A stretch of DNA of 19,012 nucleotides from Clostridiales bacterium UBA4644. GTDB taxonomy: Bacteria; Bacillota; Clostridia; Oscillospirales; Butyricicoccaceae. The notes beneath the pieces are model-generated. The model saw only the letters and a list, made by a program, of their open reading frames with translations. It had not been told where the DNA came from and searched no databases. Positions 1 through 6,608 of the stretch are shown piece by piece. A program made the translations under genes and the position numbers. The stretch's first letter is position 1, and each line of letters begins with the position of its first letter. The stretch covers positions 416-19,427 of the forward strand of contig DHMK01000065.1 in NCBI GenBank assembly GCA_002405755.1, given 5' to 3'.

Positions 1-257
1 TCCACATGGCCCGGCGTGTCGATCAGATTCAGCTCATAGGTCTCGCCGTCGTCCGCATGATAATTCAGCGTGACGGCCCGGGCCTTGATGGTGATGCCGC
101 GCTCCTGCTCCAGCTCCATGTTGTCCAGCATCTGGGAATGGAGCTCCCGCTGGGAGACGGTATTGGTCAGCTCCAGCAGCCGGTCGGCCAGGGTGGATTT
201 GCCGTGATCGATGTGGGCGATGATGGAAAAATTGCGAATTTTAGAACGGTCAGTCAT
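1..257 (-). CDS. lepA: Elongation factor 4 (LepA), N-terminal part, runs off the window
   Basis: Back-translocating, ribosome-associated translational GTPase. Only the first 85 codons are present and the rest lies left of position 1. The translation begins MTDRSKIRNFSIIAHIDHGK, with the P-loop AHIDHGKST at about residues 14-22, the switch I element ERGITIKA, and the G3 motif DTPGH at the window edge. ERGITIKARAV followed by LNYHADDGETYELNLIDTPGHV is the LepA pattern rather than TypA or EF-G. The ATG at 257 is preceded by a GCAGGAGC ribosome site about 10 nt upstream. It lies downstream of the nagB/ROK genes on the same strand, but a terminator and its own promoter separate them. Confidence 0.93.
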   Translation of the reverse strand, partial: MTDRSKIRNFSIIAHIDHGKSTLADRLLELTNTVSQRELHSQMLDNMELEQERGITIKARAVTLNYHADDGETYELNLIDTPGHV

Positions 258-305
258 AATGGCTCGCTCCTGCAATGAAAAGTATCAAGATTTGTTCAAT
301 TGTTT

Positions 306-334
306 ATCATAGCACAAGCGCCGCGTCGGCGCAA
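306..334 (-). promoter_or_regulatory. Promoter of lepA with internal dyad
   Basis: Reading the minus strand, TTGCGC (334-329), a 17-bp spacer and TATGAT (311-306) lie about 50 bp upstream of the lepA start. The spacer and -35 overlap a perfect 6-bp-arm dyad GCGCCG-CGT-CGGCGC (318-332, plus strand). The dyad could be an operator or only GC-rich chance. Confidence 0.55.
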
Positions 335-361
335 GGCCTGCCCGTCATTTTCCCGAAGCAG

Positions 362-389
362 AAAAAAGGGCCGCCCCTGTAGGCAGCCC
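362..389 (-). terminator. Intrinsic terminator after the nagB/ROK genes
   Basis: On the minus strand GGGCTGCC (389-382) pairs with GGCGGCCC (375-368) across a 6-nt loop, with one G-T wobble, and is followed directly by TTTTTT. It sits 8 bp after the ROK stop codon and separates that gene from lepA. Confidence 0.85.
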
Positions 390-396
390 CAAAGGC

Positions 397-1281
397 TCAT
401 GGGTTCAGCCGTTCTCCGGCCAGCAGCGCCGCGCCCGCCATACCGGCGGCATTGCCCAGAAGGGCGGGCTTCAGCTCCAGCGGCTCAAAGCCCGGCATGA
501 TCTGGCTGCGGGTGCAGCGGTCGATGCGCCGGAACAGCGTCTCATTCTGCAATATGCCGCCTCCCAGGACCATCAGCGGCGGATTGAAGATATGGATCAG
601 GGTGCTCAGGCCGTAAGCGACCCGCCGGACCCACTGATCCACCAGCGCGGAGACCTCCGGATCGTCCAGGTGCCGGCAGACGGCCCGTCCGTCGGTCAGC
701 TCCGGCCGCAGCCTGCGCACCATCGCCACCAGCGAGGAGGCCGCGGCAAAGTTCTCATAAAAAGCGCCCCAGGGCCCCTCCGCCGGCCGCTGGCTGAACA
801 GCTGCATCCCGCCGAACTCTCCCGCCGAGCTGCTAGCACCCCGATAGACCTTGCCGTCCAAAACGATGGCGCCGCCAACGCAGGTGCCGTAGGTCACCAT
901 GAGGAAGTCTCCCGCGCCCCGGCCCGCGCCCAGCCGCGCCTCGCCGAAGGCCGCGGCGTTCACATCGTTTTCCACCGCCGCCGGAACGCCGTAGCGCTCC
1001 TCCAGCAGGGCCCGCAGCGGCGTGCCGGTATAATCGGAGAGCACATTGTCAAAGAGGATCTCTCCCTCCCGTCCCACGGTGCCCCGGGTGGAGACGCCGA
1101 CGGCTTCAAAGGGTCCCATCCGGTCCAGCAGGGCAAAGGCCTGCGCCAGCAGCGCCCGGGCGGAGGCAACAGGGGTGGCGGTCTCCTGCTGTCCGGTCAG
1201 CGCATTTTCCGTCCAGAGAGCGGATTTGATGGCGGTCCCGCCGATGTCCAGCACCGCGATCCGCGCGTCATTCCTCCACAT
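397..1281 (-). CDS. ROK-family sugar kinase, probable amino-sugar or hexose kinase
   Basis: 294 aa, usual length for a ROK protein. The ATP phosphate-binding motif LDIGGTAIKS is at residues 11-20. The catalytic Asp is D106 in ENDVNAAAFGE, followed by the second phosphate loop TYGTCVGGAIV (about 130-140). The family's zinc-binding cysteine motif, expected soon after GEFGG (154-158), is absent: residues 159-180 contain no cysteine. That places it in the zinc-less branch. The start ATG lies inside the last codons of nagB (14-bp overlap), with no strong ribosome site of its own, which suggests translational coupling. Beside glucosamine-6-phosphate deaminase it is a plausible kinase for GlcNAc, ManNAc, glucosamine or glucose. 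The substrate cannot be read from sequence. Confidence 0.85.
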   Translation of the reverse strand: MWRNDARIAVLDIGGTAIKSALWTENALTGQQETATPVASARALLAQAFALLDRMGPFEAVGVSTRGTVGREGEILFDNVLSDYTGTPLRALLEERYGVPAAVENDVNAAAFGEARLGAGRGAGDFLMVTYGTCVGGAIVLDGKVYRGASSSAGEFGGMQLFSQRPAEGPWGAFYENFAAASSLVAMVRRLRPELTDGRAVCRHLDDPEVSALVDQWVRRVAYGLSTLIHIFNPPLMVLGGGILQNETLFRRIDRCTRSQIMPGFEPLELKPALLGNAAGMAGAALLAGERLNP

Positions 1282-1981
1282 GGCAGATCACCGTCAGATC
1301 CGGGTGCAGCTGCAGGATGGAAGCGGGCACCTGGGCGCTGATGGGGCCGAACAGCGCCTGCTCCAGCGCCTGCTTCTTGGCCGGCCCCTCCGCGATGAGC
1401 AGGATCTTCCGGGCCTGCATGATCAGGCGGATGCCCATGGTGATGGCCTGCCGGGGGACCTGGTCTGCCGAAGCAAAAAACCGCTGGTTGGCCCGGATGG
1501 TGCTCTCCTTCAGGGCCACGATATGCGTGTCCTTCTCAAAGGCCTCCCCCGGCTCGTTGAAGGCGATATGGCCGTTGCCGCCGATGCCCAGCAGCTGCAG
1601 GTCGATGCCGCCCTGCTCCGCGATGGCCGCGTCATATTCCCGGCAGGCCCGGGCCAGATCGGCGGCGCAGCCGTCGGGCACATGGCACCGCTCCGGCGCA
1701 AGGTTCACATGGTCAAACAGATTTTCCCGCATGAAGGCATGGTAGCTCTGGGGATCCTCCGGCGAAAGGCCCACATATTCATCCAGATTGAAGGTGGTGA
1801 CCCGGGAAAAATCGATATCGTCCTTCCGATACCATTCCACCAGCTGCCGGTAGGTGCCGATGGGCGTGGAGCCCGTGGCCAGGCCCAAAACGCACTCCGG
1901 CTTCAGGATCACCTGCGCGGAGATCAGATTGGCGGCCTTGCGGCTCAGGTCCTGATAGCTTTTTGCCTTGATGATCTTCAT
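1268..1981 (-). CDS. nagB: Glucosamine-6-phosphate deaminase
   Basis: 237 aa cytoplasmic enzyme converting glucosamine-6-phosphate to fructose-6-phosphate and ammonia, the step that feeds amino sugars into glycolysis. Visible family motifs are LGLATGSTP (32-40), FNLDEY (64-69) with the catalytic Asp, and LGIGGNGHIAFNEPG (131-145) with the catalytic His/Glu. The ATG at 1981 is preferred because GAGGTG lies 6 nt upstream. An upstream in-frame GTG (1990) overlaps that ribosome site and is unlikely. The gene is first in a two-gene unit with the overlapping ROK kinase. No GlcN6P riboswitch or ribozyme-like leader is evident in the short upstream region. Confidence 0.93.
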   Translation of the reverse strand: MKIIKAKSYQDLSRKAANLISAQVILKPECVLGLATGSTPIGTYRQLVEWYRKDDIDFSRVTTFNLDEYVGLSPEDPQSYHAFMRENLFDHVNLAPERCHVPDGCAADLARACREYDAAIAEQGGIDLQLLGIGGNGHIAFNEPGEAFEKDTHIVALKESTIRANQRFFASADQVPRQAITMGIRLIMQARKILLIAEGPAKKQALEQALFGPISAQVPASILQLHPDLTVICHVEE

Positions 1982-2038
1982 AGTGTTCACCTCGTTGAAA
2001 TTCCGCCGGGCGGCGGTGAAAGGATCAAAGATAATTGC

Positions 2039-2047
2039 ATTGTATCA
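2039..2047 (-). promoter_or_regulatory. Extended -10 promoter candidate for nagB
   Basis: On the minus strand TGATACAAT (2047-2039) is an extended -10 element (TG-N-TACAAT) about 58 bp before the nagB ATG. No convincing -35 is seen. It lies in the 227-bp divergent region shared with the ABC operon. Confidence 0.45.
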
Positions 2048-2134
2048 CGCTTTTTCCGAAAGCGCCACTGTTTTTTGCGCCGGCAAGGATGTGCTTATCG
2101 CCTGTTCCGATGGTTTTTCACGGATGTTCGGAAA

Positions 2135-2169
2135 GTCCAATTGGACAATTCCGGCGGCTCGTTTATAAT
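2135..2169 (+). promoter_or_regulatory. Promoter of the ABC operon with a perfect palindrome over the -35
   Basis: TTGGAC (2141-2146), a 17-bp spacer and TATAAT (2164-2169), with the permease ATG 40 bp downstream. The 12-bp perfect palindrome GTCCAATTGGAC (2135-2146) covers the whole -35 element. That is a typical repressor-site position, although no regulator gene is adjacent. The leader is too short for a riboswitch. Confidence 0.65.
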
Positions 2170-2208
2170 GAAGCTGTTTGAGCCTGAAAGGAAAGAGGTC
2201 ATGCTTCC

Positions 2209-3282
2209 ATGTCTGACGGACCCCTGAAAACGATCGCGCCCGGCGCGGACGCCGCTCTGCTGTCCGGCCTCAGCCGCCGCCAGCTGAAGGAGCTGGAGGA
2301 AAAGCGGAAAACGCCGGCCCAACGGGCCGCGGAGACAGCCATCCTGGCGCTGCCGCTGCTCTGCGGCGGGTTGGCGCTGACGGAATATCTGCTGCTGCCC
2401 AACCACAGCCGCAATCCCAGGCCCTGGAGCTATGTATGGGTGCTGAGCGCGGCGATCCTGCTCTATCTTCTCTGCCTGCTGGCGGCCCTTCTGCGGAAAC
2501 GCAGGGGCGAAAAGGCGTTTTACGAAACGCTGCGCTATAAAGCGCCGCATGTTTCCGCGCTGTTCGTATTTCTGGCCCTGTATGATTACCTGACGCTGAA
2601 GACCGGCATCCTGACGCAGCCCTTCGTCCCCTGCATGAATTCCATCATCAACGCCTTTCTGGTGGACTATAAGCTGCTGGCCGACTGCACGCTGAACACG
2701 CTGAAGCTTTTGTTTCTGGGCTATTTCATCGGCGTGGGCCTGGGCCTGATCTGCGGCATCGCCTGCGGCTATTCCAAAAAGGCCCGCTACTGGCTGGATC
2801 CGCTGATCAAATTTCTCGGCCCCATCCCCACCTCCACCTGGATCCCTATCATCATGGTGGTGGCCTCCTCCCTGTTCAGCGGCGCAGTGTTCATCATCGC
2901 GCTGGGCTCCTGGTTCGCCGTGACGGTGGCCTCGCTGACGGGCATCTCTAATGTGGGCAAGGAATATTTTGAGGCCGCGCGGACGCTGGGCGCCACCGAC
3001 CGGCAGCTGGTGTTTCGTGTGGCCATTCCCCACGCCATGCCCTCCATCCTGCAGGGCTGCACCCAGGCCATGAGCTCCTCCTGCGTGGCGATCATGATCG
3101 CGGAGATGCTGGGCGTCAAGTCCGGTCTGGGCTGGTACATGACCTGGCAGACCGGCTGGGCCAGCTATGATAAATCCTTTGCCGCCCTGTTTGTGATCTG
3201 TCTGATCTTCACGCTGGTCACCAACGGTCTGGAGCGGATCAAGCGCTATCTGCTCAGATGGCAGAACGGAGCTGAAAAATGA
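2209..3282 (+). CDS. ABC transporter permease, NitT/TauT-like (SsuC/ThiX type)
   Basis: 357 aa inner-membrane permease. The C-terminal ~200 residues are a BPD_transp_1 domain with the EAA loop EYFEAARTLGATDRQLVFRV followed by AIPHAMPSI at about residues 250-280, which docks on the ATPase. The N-terminal ~130 residues add a charged cytosolic stretch and about three extra hydrophobic segments, longer than a plain ~260-aa SsuC permease. AGAGGT lies about 10 nt before the ATG. Its stop overlaps the ATPase start as ATGA, so the two are translationally coupled. The substrate class is small organic molecules such as sulfonates, nitrate or thiamine precursors; this gene alone does not decide which. 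Confidence 0.88.
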   Translation: MSDGPLKTIAPGADAALLSGLSRRQLKELEEKRKTPAQRAAETAILALPLLCGGLALTEYLLLPNHSRNPRPWSYVWVLSAAILLYLLCLLAALLRKRRGEKAFYETLRYKAPHVSALFVFLALYDYLTLKTGILTQPFVPCMNSIINAFLVDYKLLADCTLNTLKLLFLGYFIGVGLGLICGIACGYSKKARYWLDPLIKFLGPIPTSTWIPIIMVVASSLFSGAVFIIALGSWFAVTVASLTGISNVGKEYFEAARTLGATDRQLVFRVAIPHAMPSILQGCTQAMSSSCVAIMIAEMLGVKSGLGWYMTWQTGWASYDKSFAALFVICLIFTLVTNGLERIKRYLLRWQNGAEK

Positions 3283-4061
3283 TGTCTGACGAAATGAGAT
3301 CCGTCTCCCTGCAGCTGGAAAAGGTCAGCAAGGTCTTTGCCAGGGTGGAGAGCGATCAGGTCACCCACGCGCTGCAGAATGTGAGCGTTTCCATGAAAAG
3401 CGGTGAGTTCGTCTCGCTGGTGGGGCCCTCCGGCTGCGGAAAATCCACCATTCTCCGTCTGGTGGCCGGGCTGATCACGCCCACGCTGGGCCGCGTCACG
3501 GTGGACGGCGCGGAGGTCAGCGGCCCCTCTCCCCAGCGCGGGCTGGTCTTTCAGAATCCCACGCTTTTCCCCTGGCTGACGGTGGAAAAAAACATCTCCT
3601 TCAGTCTGGATCTGCGGGGCGACCGGCAGGACAAGGCAGAAAAGGTCCGGCATATGCTGGAGATCACCGGTCTGGAGCGCTTCAAAAACGATTATCCCGC
3701 CCAGCTTTCCGGCGGCATGGCCCAGCGGGTGGCTCTGGTGCGCACGCTGATCAATCAGCCGGAGATCCTGCTGCTGGACGAGCCTCTGGGCGCGCTGGAC
3801 GCCTTTACCCGGATGAATATGCAGGATGAGATCCTGAACGTCTGGTCCCAGCGGAAGCAGCTGGCGCTGATGGTCACCCACAGCATCGACGAAGCGGTCT
3901 ATATGGGCACCCGCGTCCTGGTGATGGAGGCCAACCCCGGCCGGATCGTGGCGGACATCCGCATCGACGAGCGCTTCCCCCGGGACCGCTCCTCCGCCAG
4001 CTTTGTGGAATACCGCAACGAGATCCTGAACAGGCTGCACTTCGGCGGCAAGCACGATTGA
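3279..4061 (+). CDS. ABC transporter ATP-binding protein, NitT/TauT type
   Basis: 260 aa with a complete nucleotide-binding domain: Walker A GPSGCGKST (49-57), Q-loop VFQNPTLFPW (Q92), signature LSGGMAQR (143-150), Walker B ILLLDEP (163-169), D-loop GALD, and H-loop histidine in LMVTHSIDEA (H201). The family resemblance is to SsuB/TauB/NrtD. It energises uptake with the upstream permease and the downstream lipoprotein. The start ATG (3279) overlaps the permease stop. An ATG three bases later would also work (MMSD). Confidence 0.92.
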   Translation: MMSDEMRSVSLQLEKVSKVFARVESDQVTHALQNVSVSMKSGEFVSLVGPSGCGKSTILRLVAGLITPTLGRVTVDGAEVSGPSPQRGLVFQNPTLFPWLTVEKNISFSLDLRGDRQDKAEKVRHMLEITGLERFKNDYPAQLSGGMAQRVALVRTLINQPEILLLDEPLGALDAFTRMNMQDEILNVWSQRKQLALMVTHSIDEAVYMGTRVLVMEANPGRIVADIRIDERFPRDRSSASFVEYRNEILNRLHFGGKHD

Positions 4062-4088
4062 TTTATCCGGCAGATCCTGCCGATAAAT
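4061..4088 (+). promoter_or_regulatory. Intra-operon hairpin between ATPase and binding-protein genes
   Basis: ATTTAT plus CGGCAG (4061-4073, one bulged C) pairs with CTGCCG plus ATAAAT (4077-4088) across a 3-nt loop, starting on the last base of the ATPase stop. No U-tract follows, so it is not a standard terminator. Such hairpins commonly block 3' exonucleases and let the binding protein be made in excess; that role here is inference. Confidence 0.5.
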
Positions 4089-4120
4089 AGAAAAAGTTAC
4101 GATCAAGGAGAACGAAAATC

Positions 4121-5329
4121 ATGAAAAAAGTCATTGCCTTACTGCTCGTCACGGTCATGGCGCTGTCTCTGTGCGCCTGTGCCAACACAAACGACAAAGA
4201 TGAGCAGGGCGGAGCCCAGAAATCCAATGTGATCGCCGATTCCAACAACGATGGCCAGATCGAGGTCGGCACTGTGGACGATGTGGAGGTCAACCGGCAG
4301 AGCGAGCATCTGGACGCCGCCGACGCCTCTGCCTCCGGCAAGTGGGAAGCGCTGTTCGTCCCCGTGGATATCGAAGGCCGCGCCATCGATATGGCCGAGT
4401 TTGACCTGACCCCCACCGCGGAAGAGCTGGAAGCCATGAAGAACGAGCCTGCTTACGGCCGCCCCATCCATTACTTCATGTCCGACGGCTGCACCTCCGG
4501 CCCCACCATGGCGGATCATCTGGGCTATTATGAAGAAGCCGGTCTGACCGCCGAAGGCGTCAAGGGCAGCTCCGATGTGGAAGCGCTGGGCACCGATCAG
4601 GTGGACGTGGCCACCGGTATGATGGCCAAGATGCTGGTCCCCATCACCAATGGCGTGGACATCACCTTCGTGGGCGGCGCCCATATCGGCTGCAAGTCCC
4701 TGTATGTTCTGGCCGACAGCGACTATGCCACCACCGCCGACCTGAAGGGCCAGAAGATCTCCGTCCCCAACGGCATCGGCAAGTCTGACTACAACATCAC
4801 CGCCCTGCTGCTGGACGCCGACGGCATCAATTACAGCTCTGACGTGGAGCTGGTCCAGGTCTCTGCCGACGCCTGCGTCACCTCCATGGAAAACGGCGAG
4901 ATCGCCGCAGCCCTGCTCAGCGACACCTTTGCCTATTCCATGGTCAAGGACGGCAAGCTGAAGTGCATCCGTTCCCAGCTGGACACTGACTTTGCGGACC
5001 GGGTCTGCTGCGTCATGGCCATGAACGGCACCTTTGTCAAGGAGAATCCCACCATCGCCAAGAAGGTGGCCCAGGCCGTTCAGAAGGCCCACAGCTGGAT
5101 GCGCGACAATTCCGAGGAGGCCACCAAGGTCCTGATGGACATGGGCTGGAACGGCGGCAACTATGAGATGAACATCATGATCAACAATTCTCTGCAGTTC
5201 GGCCTTTCCGACGAGTTCACCGGCAGCACCCTGAAGGATTTCATCCAGCGCTACATCCGGCTGGGCCTGATCACCTCCATGGACGACGCCGACGAGGTCC
5301 TGGAGCTGGCCTGGACGCCCATCCTGTGA
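4121..5329 (+). CDS. ABC transporter substrate-binding lipoprotein, NMT1/THI5-like (NitT/TauT)
   Basis: 402 aa. Residues 1-20 are a lipoprotein signal (MKKVIALLLVTVMALSLCAC) with lipobox LCAC and probable lipidated C20. An acidic, Asn/Asp-rich linker follows. The binding domain (about 115-400) has the NitT/TauT pattern: a GYYEEAGLT segment, then DVATGMMAKML, a DLKGQKISVPNGIGKS segment, and a late helix of the KENPTIAKKVAQAVQKA kind. AAGGAG lies about 10 nt before the ATG. It follows the ATPase by 59 bp in the same operon and a strong hairpin ends the unit. The ligand is unknown: thiamine precursors, sulfonates or riboflavin-like compounds are possible, and no riboswitch points to one. Confidence 0.88.
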   Translation: MKKVIALLLVTVMALSLCACANTNDKDEQGGAQKSNVIADSNNDGQIEVGTVDDVEVNRQSEHLDAADASASGKWEALFVPVDIEGRAIDMAEFDLTPTAEELEAMKNEPAYGRPIHYFMSDGCTSGPTMADHLGYYEEAGLTAEGVKGSSDVEALGTDQVDVATGMMAKMLVPITNGVDITFVGGAHIGCKSLYVLADSDYATTADLKGQKISVPNGIGKSDYNITALLLDADGINYSSDVELVQVSADACVTSMENGEIAAALLSDTFAYSMVKDGKLKCIRSQLDTDFADRVCCVMAMNGTFVKENPTIAKKVAQAVQKAHSWMRDNSEEATKVLMDMGWNGGNYEMNIMINNSLQFGLSDEFTGSTLKDFIQRYIRLGLITSMDDADEVLELAWTPIL

Positions 5330-5366
5330 CCCGCCCCATCATTACACATTATCACATAATAACATA

Positions 5367-5402
5367 AGCGCAGAGCGGAAAAGCCCGCTCTGCGCTTCTT
5401 TC
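5367..5402 (+). terminator. Strong hairpin terminator, probably bidirectional
   Basis: A 12-bp perfect stem, AGCGCAGAGCGG (5367-5378) with CCGCTCTGCGCT (5385-5396), is followed on the plus strand by a broken U-tract TCTTTCT. It ends the ABC operon. On the minus strand it starts 7 nt after the tRNA-Leu CCA and is followed by T-rich sequence, so it may also end the tRNA transcript. Confidence 0.8.
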
Positions 5403-5485
5403 TGGTACGGGTAGTGGGACTCGAACCCACAAGCGAAAGCACTGGTACCTAAAACCAGCGTGTTTACCAATTTCACCATACCCGC
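5403..5485 (-). tRNA. tRNA-Leu, anticodon UAG
   Basis: 83 nt including an encoded CCA (5405-5403). The acceptor stem GCGGGTA pairs with TACCCGT (first pair G-U) and the discriminator is A. The anticodon stem is CTGGT/ACCAG with a 7-nt loop whose anticodon TAG is at 5451-5449. The T arm is GTGGG-TTCGAGT-CCCAC. The enlarged variable region fits leucine. It decodes CUA and wobble CUN codons. Confidence 0.97.
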
Positions 5486-5499
5486 ATGGAGACCTTGCT

Positions 5500-5528
5500 A
5501 TTATACACCATTCCGGCGGCGGCGTCAA
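5500..5528 (-). promoter_or_regulatory. Promoter of tRNA-Leu
   Basis: Minus strand TTGACG (5528-5523), a 17-bp spacer and TATAAT (5505-5500), 14 bp upstream of the tRNA 5' end. Near-consensus, as expected for a stable RNA gene. It is back-to-back with the deoC promoter. Confidence 0.8.
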
Positions 5529-5541
5529 CCGAGGACAAGCA

Positions 5542-5570
5542 TTGACAAAGCCCCGGATCTTCGTTAAGAT
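5542..5570 (+). promoter_or_regulatory. Promoter of deoC
   Basis: TTGACA (5542-5547), a 17-bp spacer and TAAGAT (5565-5570), 47 bp before the deoC ATG. It diverges from the tRNA-Leu promoter, and the two -35 boxes are 13 bp apart. Confidence 0.75.
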
Positions 5571-5617
5571 AAGAGAAAGATACTATATAAATATAGCGAA
5601 GAAAGGGAGTCCTTTTT

Positions 5618-6283
5618 ATGTCTATCGCCGCTTATATCGACCATACCCTGCTGAAGCAGGACGCCGCCGCGCCCCAGATCGACCGGCTTTGCGCCGAGGC
5701 GGCGCAATATCATTTTGCGTCTGTCTGCGTGAACCCCTGGTATGTGCCCCGGTGCGTCAAAAATCTTCAGGGCACCGGCGTGAAGGTCTGCACCGTGGTC
5801 GGCTTTCCCCTGGGCGCCACCACCACCGAGAGCAAGGTCTTTGAGACGCTGCAGGCCGTCAGGTCCGGCGCAGAGGAGATCGATATGGTCATGAACGTCT
5901 GCGCCATGAAGTCCGGAAACACCCGCTCCATCGAGCAGGAGATCCAGGCGCTGGCCGCCGCCGTGGAGGGCCACGCCATTCTGAAGGTCATTCTGGAGAC
6001 CTGCCTGCTGACGGAGGAGGAAAAGATCCTGGCCTGCCAGATCGCCAAGCGCGCCGGAGCGGATTTCGTCAAGACCTCCACCGGCTTTTCCACCGGCGGC
6101 GCCACCGTGGCCGACGTTGCCCTGATGCGCAGGACCGTCGGCCCGGAGATGGGCGTCAAGGCTGCCGGCGGCATTCGGGATTATGCCACGGCAAAGGCCA
6201 TGCTGGATGCAGGCGCCACCCGGATCGGCGCTTCCGCCGGTATCGCCATCGTGCAGCAGGAGCAGGAGGCTCTGAACAAATAA
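5618..6283 (+). CDS. deoC: Deoxyribose-phosphate aldolase
   Basis: 221 aa, standard length for the short DeoC class. A class I aldolase cleaving 2-deoxyribose-5-phosphate to glyceraldehyde-3-phosphate and acetaldehyde in deoxynucleoside salvage. The Schiff-base lysine is K152 in FVKTSTGF. The proton-relay lysine is K181 in GVKAAGGIRD and the catalytic Asp is D89 in EIDMVMN. The IDHTLLK (7-13) and VVGFPLGATTTESK (60-73) motifs are intact. GGGAG lies 8 nt before the ATG. No other deo genes flank it, so it appears to be a single-gene unit. No plus-strand terminator follows directly; the hairpin after the stop has its T-tract on the minus strand. Confidence 0.96.
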   Translation: MSIAAYIDHTLLKQDAAAPQIDRLCAEAAQYHFASVCVNPWYVPRCVKNLQGTGVKVCTVVGFPLGATTTESKVFETLQAVRSGAEEIDMVMNVCAMKSGNTRSIEQEIQALAAAVEGHAILKVILETCLLTEEEKILACQIAKRAGADFVKTSTGFSTGGATVADVALMRRTVGPEMGVKAAGGIRDYATAKAMLDAGATRIGASAGIAIVQQEQEALNK

Positions 6284-6308
6284 CAAAAAGGGCGCCCCGC
6301 AGGGCGCC
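6284..6308 (-). terminator. Intrinsic terminator of a minus-strand transcript
   Basis: On the minus strand GGCGCCC (6308-6302) pairs with GGGCGCC (6297-6291) across a 4-nt loop and is followed by CTTTTTGTTA. The A-tract on the plus strand lies before the hairpin, so this cannot terminate deoC. It must serve a transcript coming from the hpf side, where there is no minus-strand gene. Confidence 0.8.
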
Positions 6309-6409
6309 AGCGCCGGCAGAGAGGTCCTCCGACCGGCTTTGTGGGGATAAAGATATGAACGGTGCCGGACGGTTTCCCGTCCGTCTGAAGGGTGATCCAG
6401 CCCTTCAGC
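6285..6409 (-). ncRNA. Candidate small RNA, about 125 nt, transcribed away from hpf
   Basis: Bounded by an extended -10 promoter (6424-6416) and an intrinsic terminator (6308-6284). From the 5' end it shows three elements. Hairpin 1 is an 8-bp perfect stem CTGAAGGG/CCCTTCAG (6408-6385). Hairpin 2 is a 7-bp perfect stem closed by a GAAA tetraloop (6383-6366). A weaker hairpin with GCCGG/CCGGC ends (6337-6312) follows, and then the terminator. No ATG-started reading frame fits inside, and the open frame here reads straight through the terminator. It does not match SRP, tmRNA or RNase P cores that I can recognise. It occupies most of the 325-bp deoC-hpf gap; the rest (6425-6551) is AT-rich sequence upstream of hpf. 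Expression is inferred, not shown. Confidence 0.55.
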
Positions 6410-6415
6410 ACGCTC

Positions 6416-6424
6416 AGTATACCA
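6416..6424 (-). promoter_or_regulatory. Extended -10 promoter of the candidate small RNA
   Basis: Minus strand TGGTATACT (6424-6416), a TG-N extended -10 without an obvious -35. The 14-nt context GTGGTATACTGAGC is identical to that at the hpf promoter, in inverted orientation. Confidence 0.55.
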
Positions 6425-6551
6425 CGGTCGGCGGGCGAGATCCGTCGAAATTTGTCTGGGAGAGATCGGAAATCTTCACAATTTGCCGCGAACAGTTTTC
6501 TTTTGCTTTGGAGAAAAGTTACAAATTGTTCTTCCCTTTTTTCGAAATATG

Positions 6552-6560
6552 TGGTATACT
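6552..6560 (+). promoter_or_regulatory. Extended -10 promoter of hpf
   Basis: TGGTATACT (6552-6560) lies about 49 bp before the hpf ATG. The -35 is weak (TTCCCT at 17-bp spacing), so the TG extension probably matters. The resulting 5' UTR is about 42 nt. Confidence 0.6.
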
Positions 6561-6608
6561 GAGCTTGCCGGAAGAAAGATCTGAGCAATGAGCAAAGGAG
6601 TGTCACAC

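Noticed and set aside
2201..2227. Eight-codon open frame MLPCLTDP overlapping the permease start
   Set aside because: Its ATG is only 2 nt from the ribosome site, so initiation is unlikely, and the peptide has no attenuator-like codon run.
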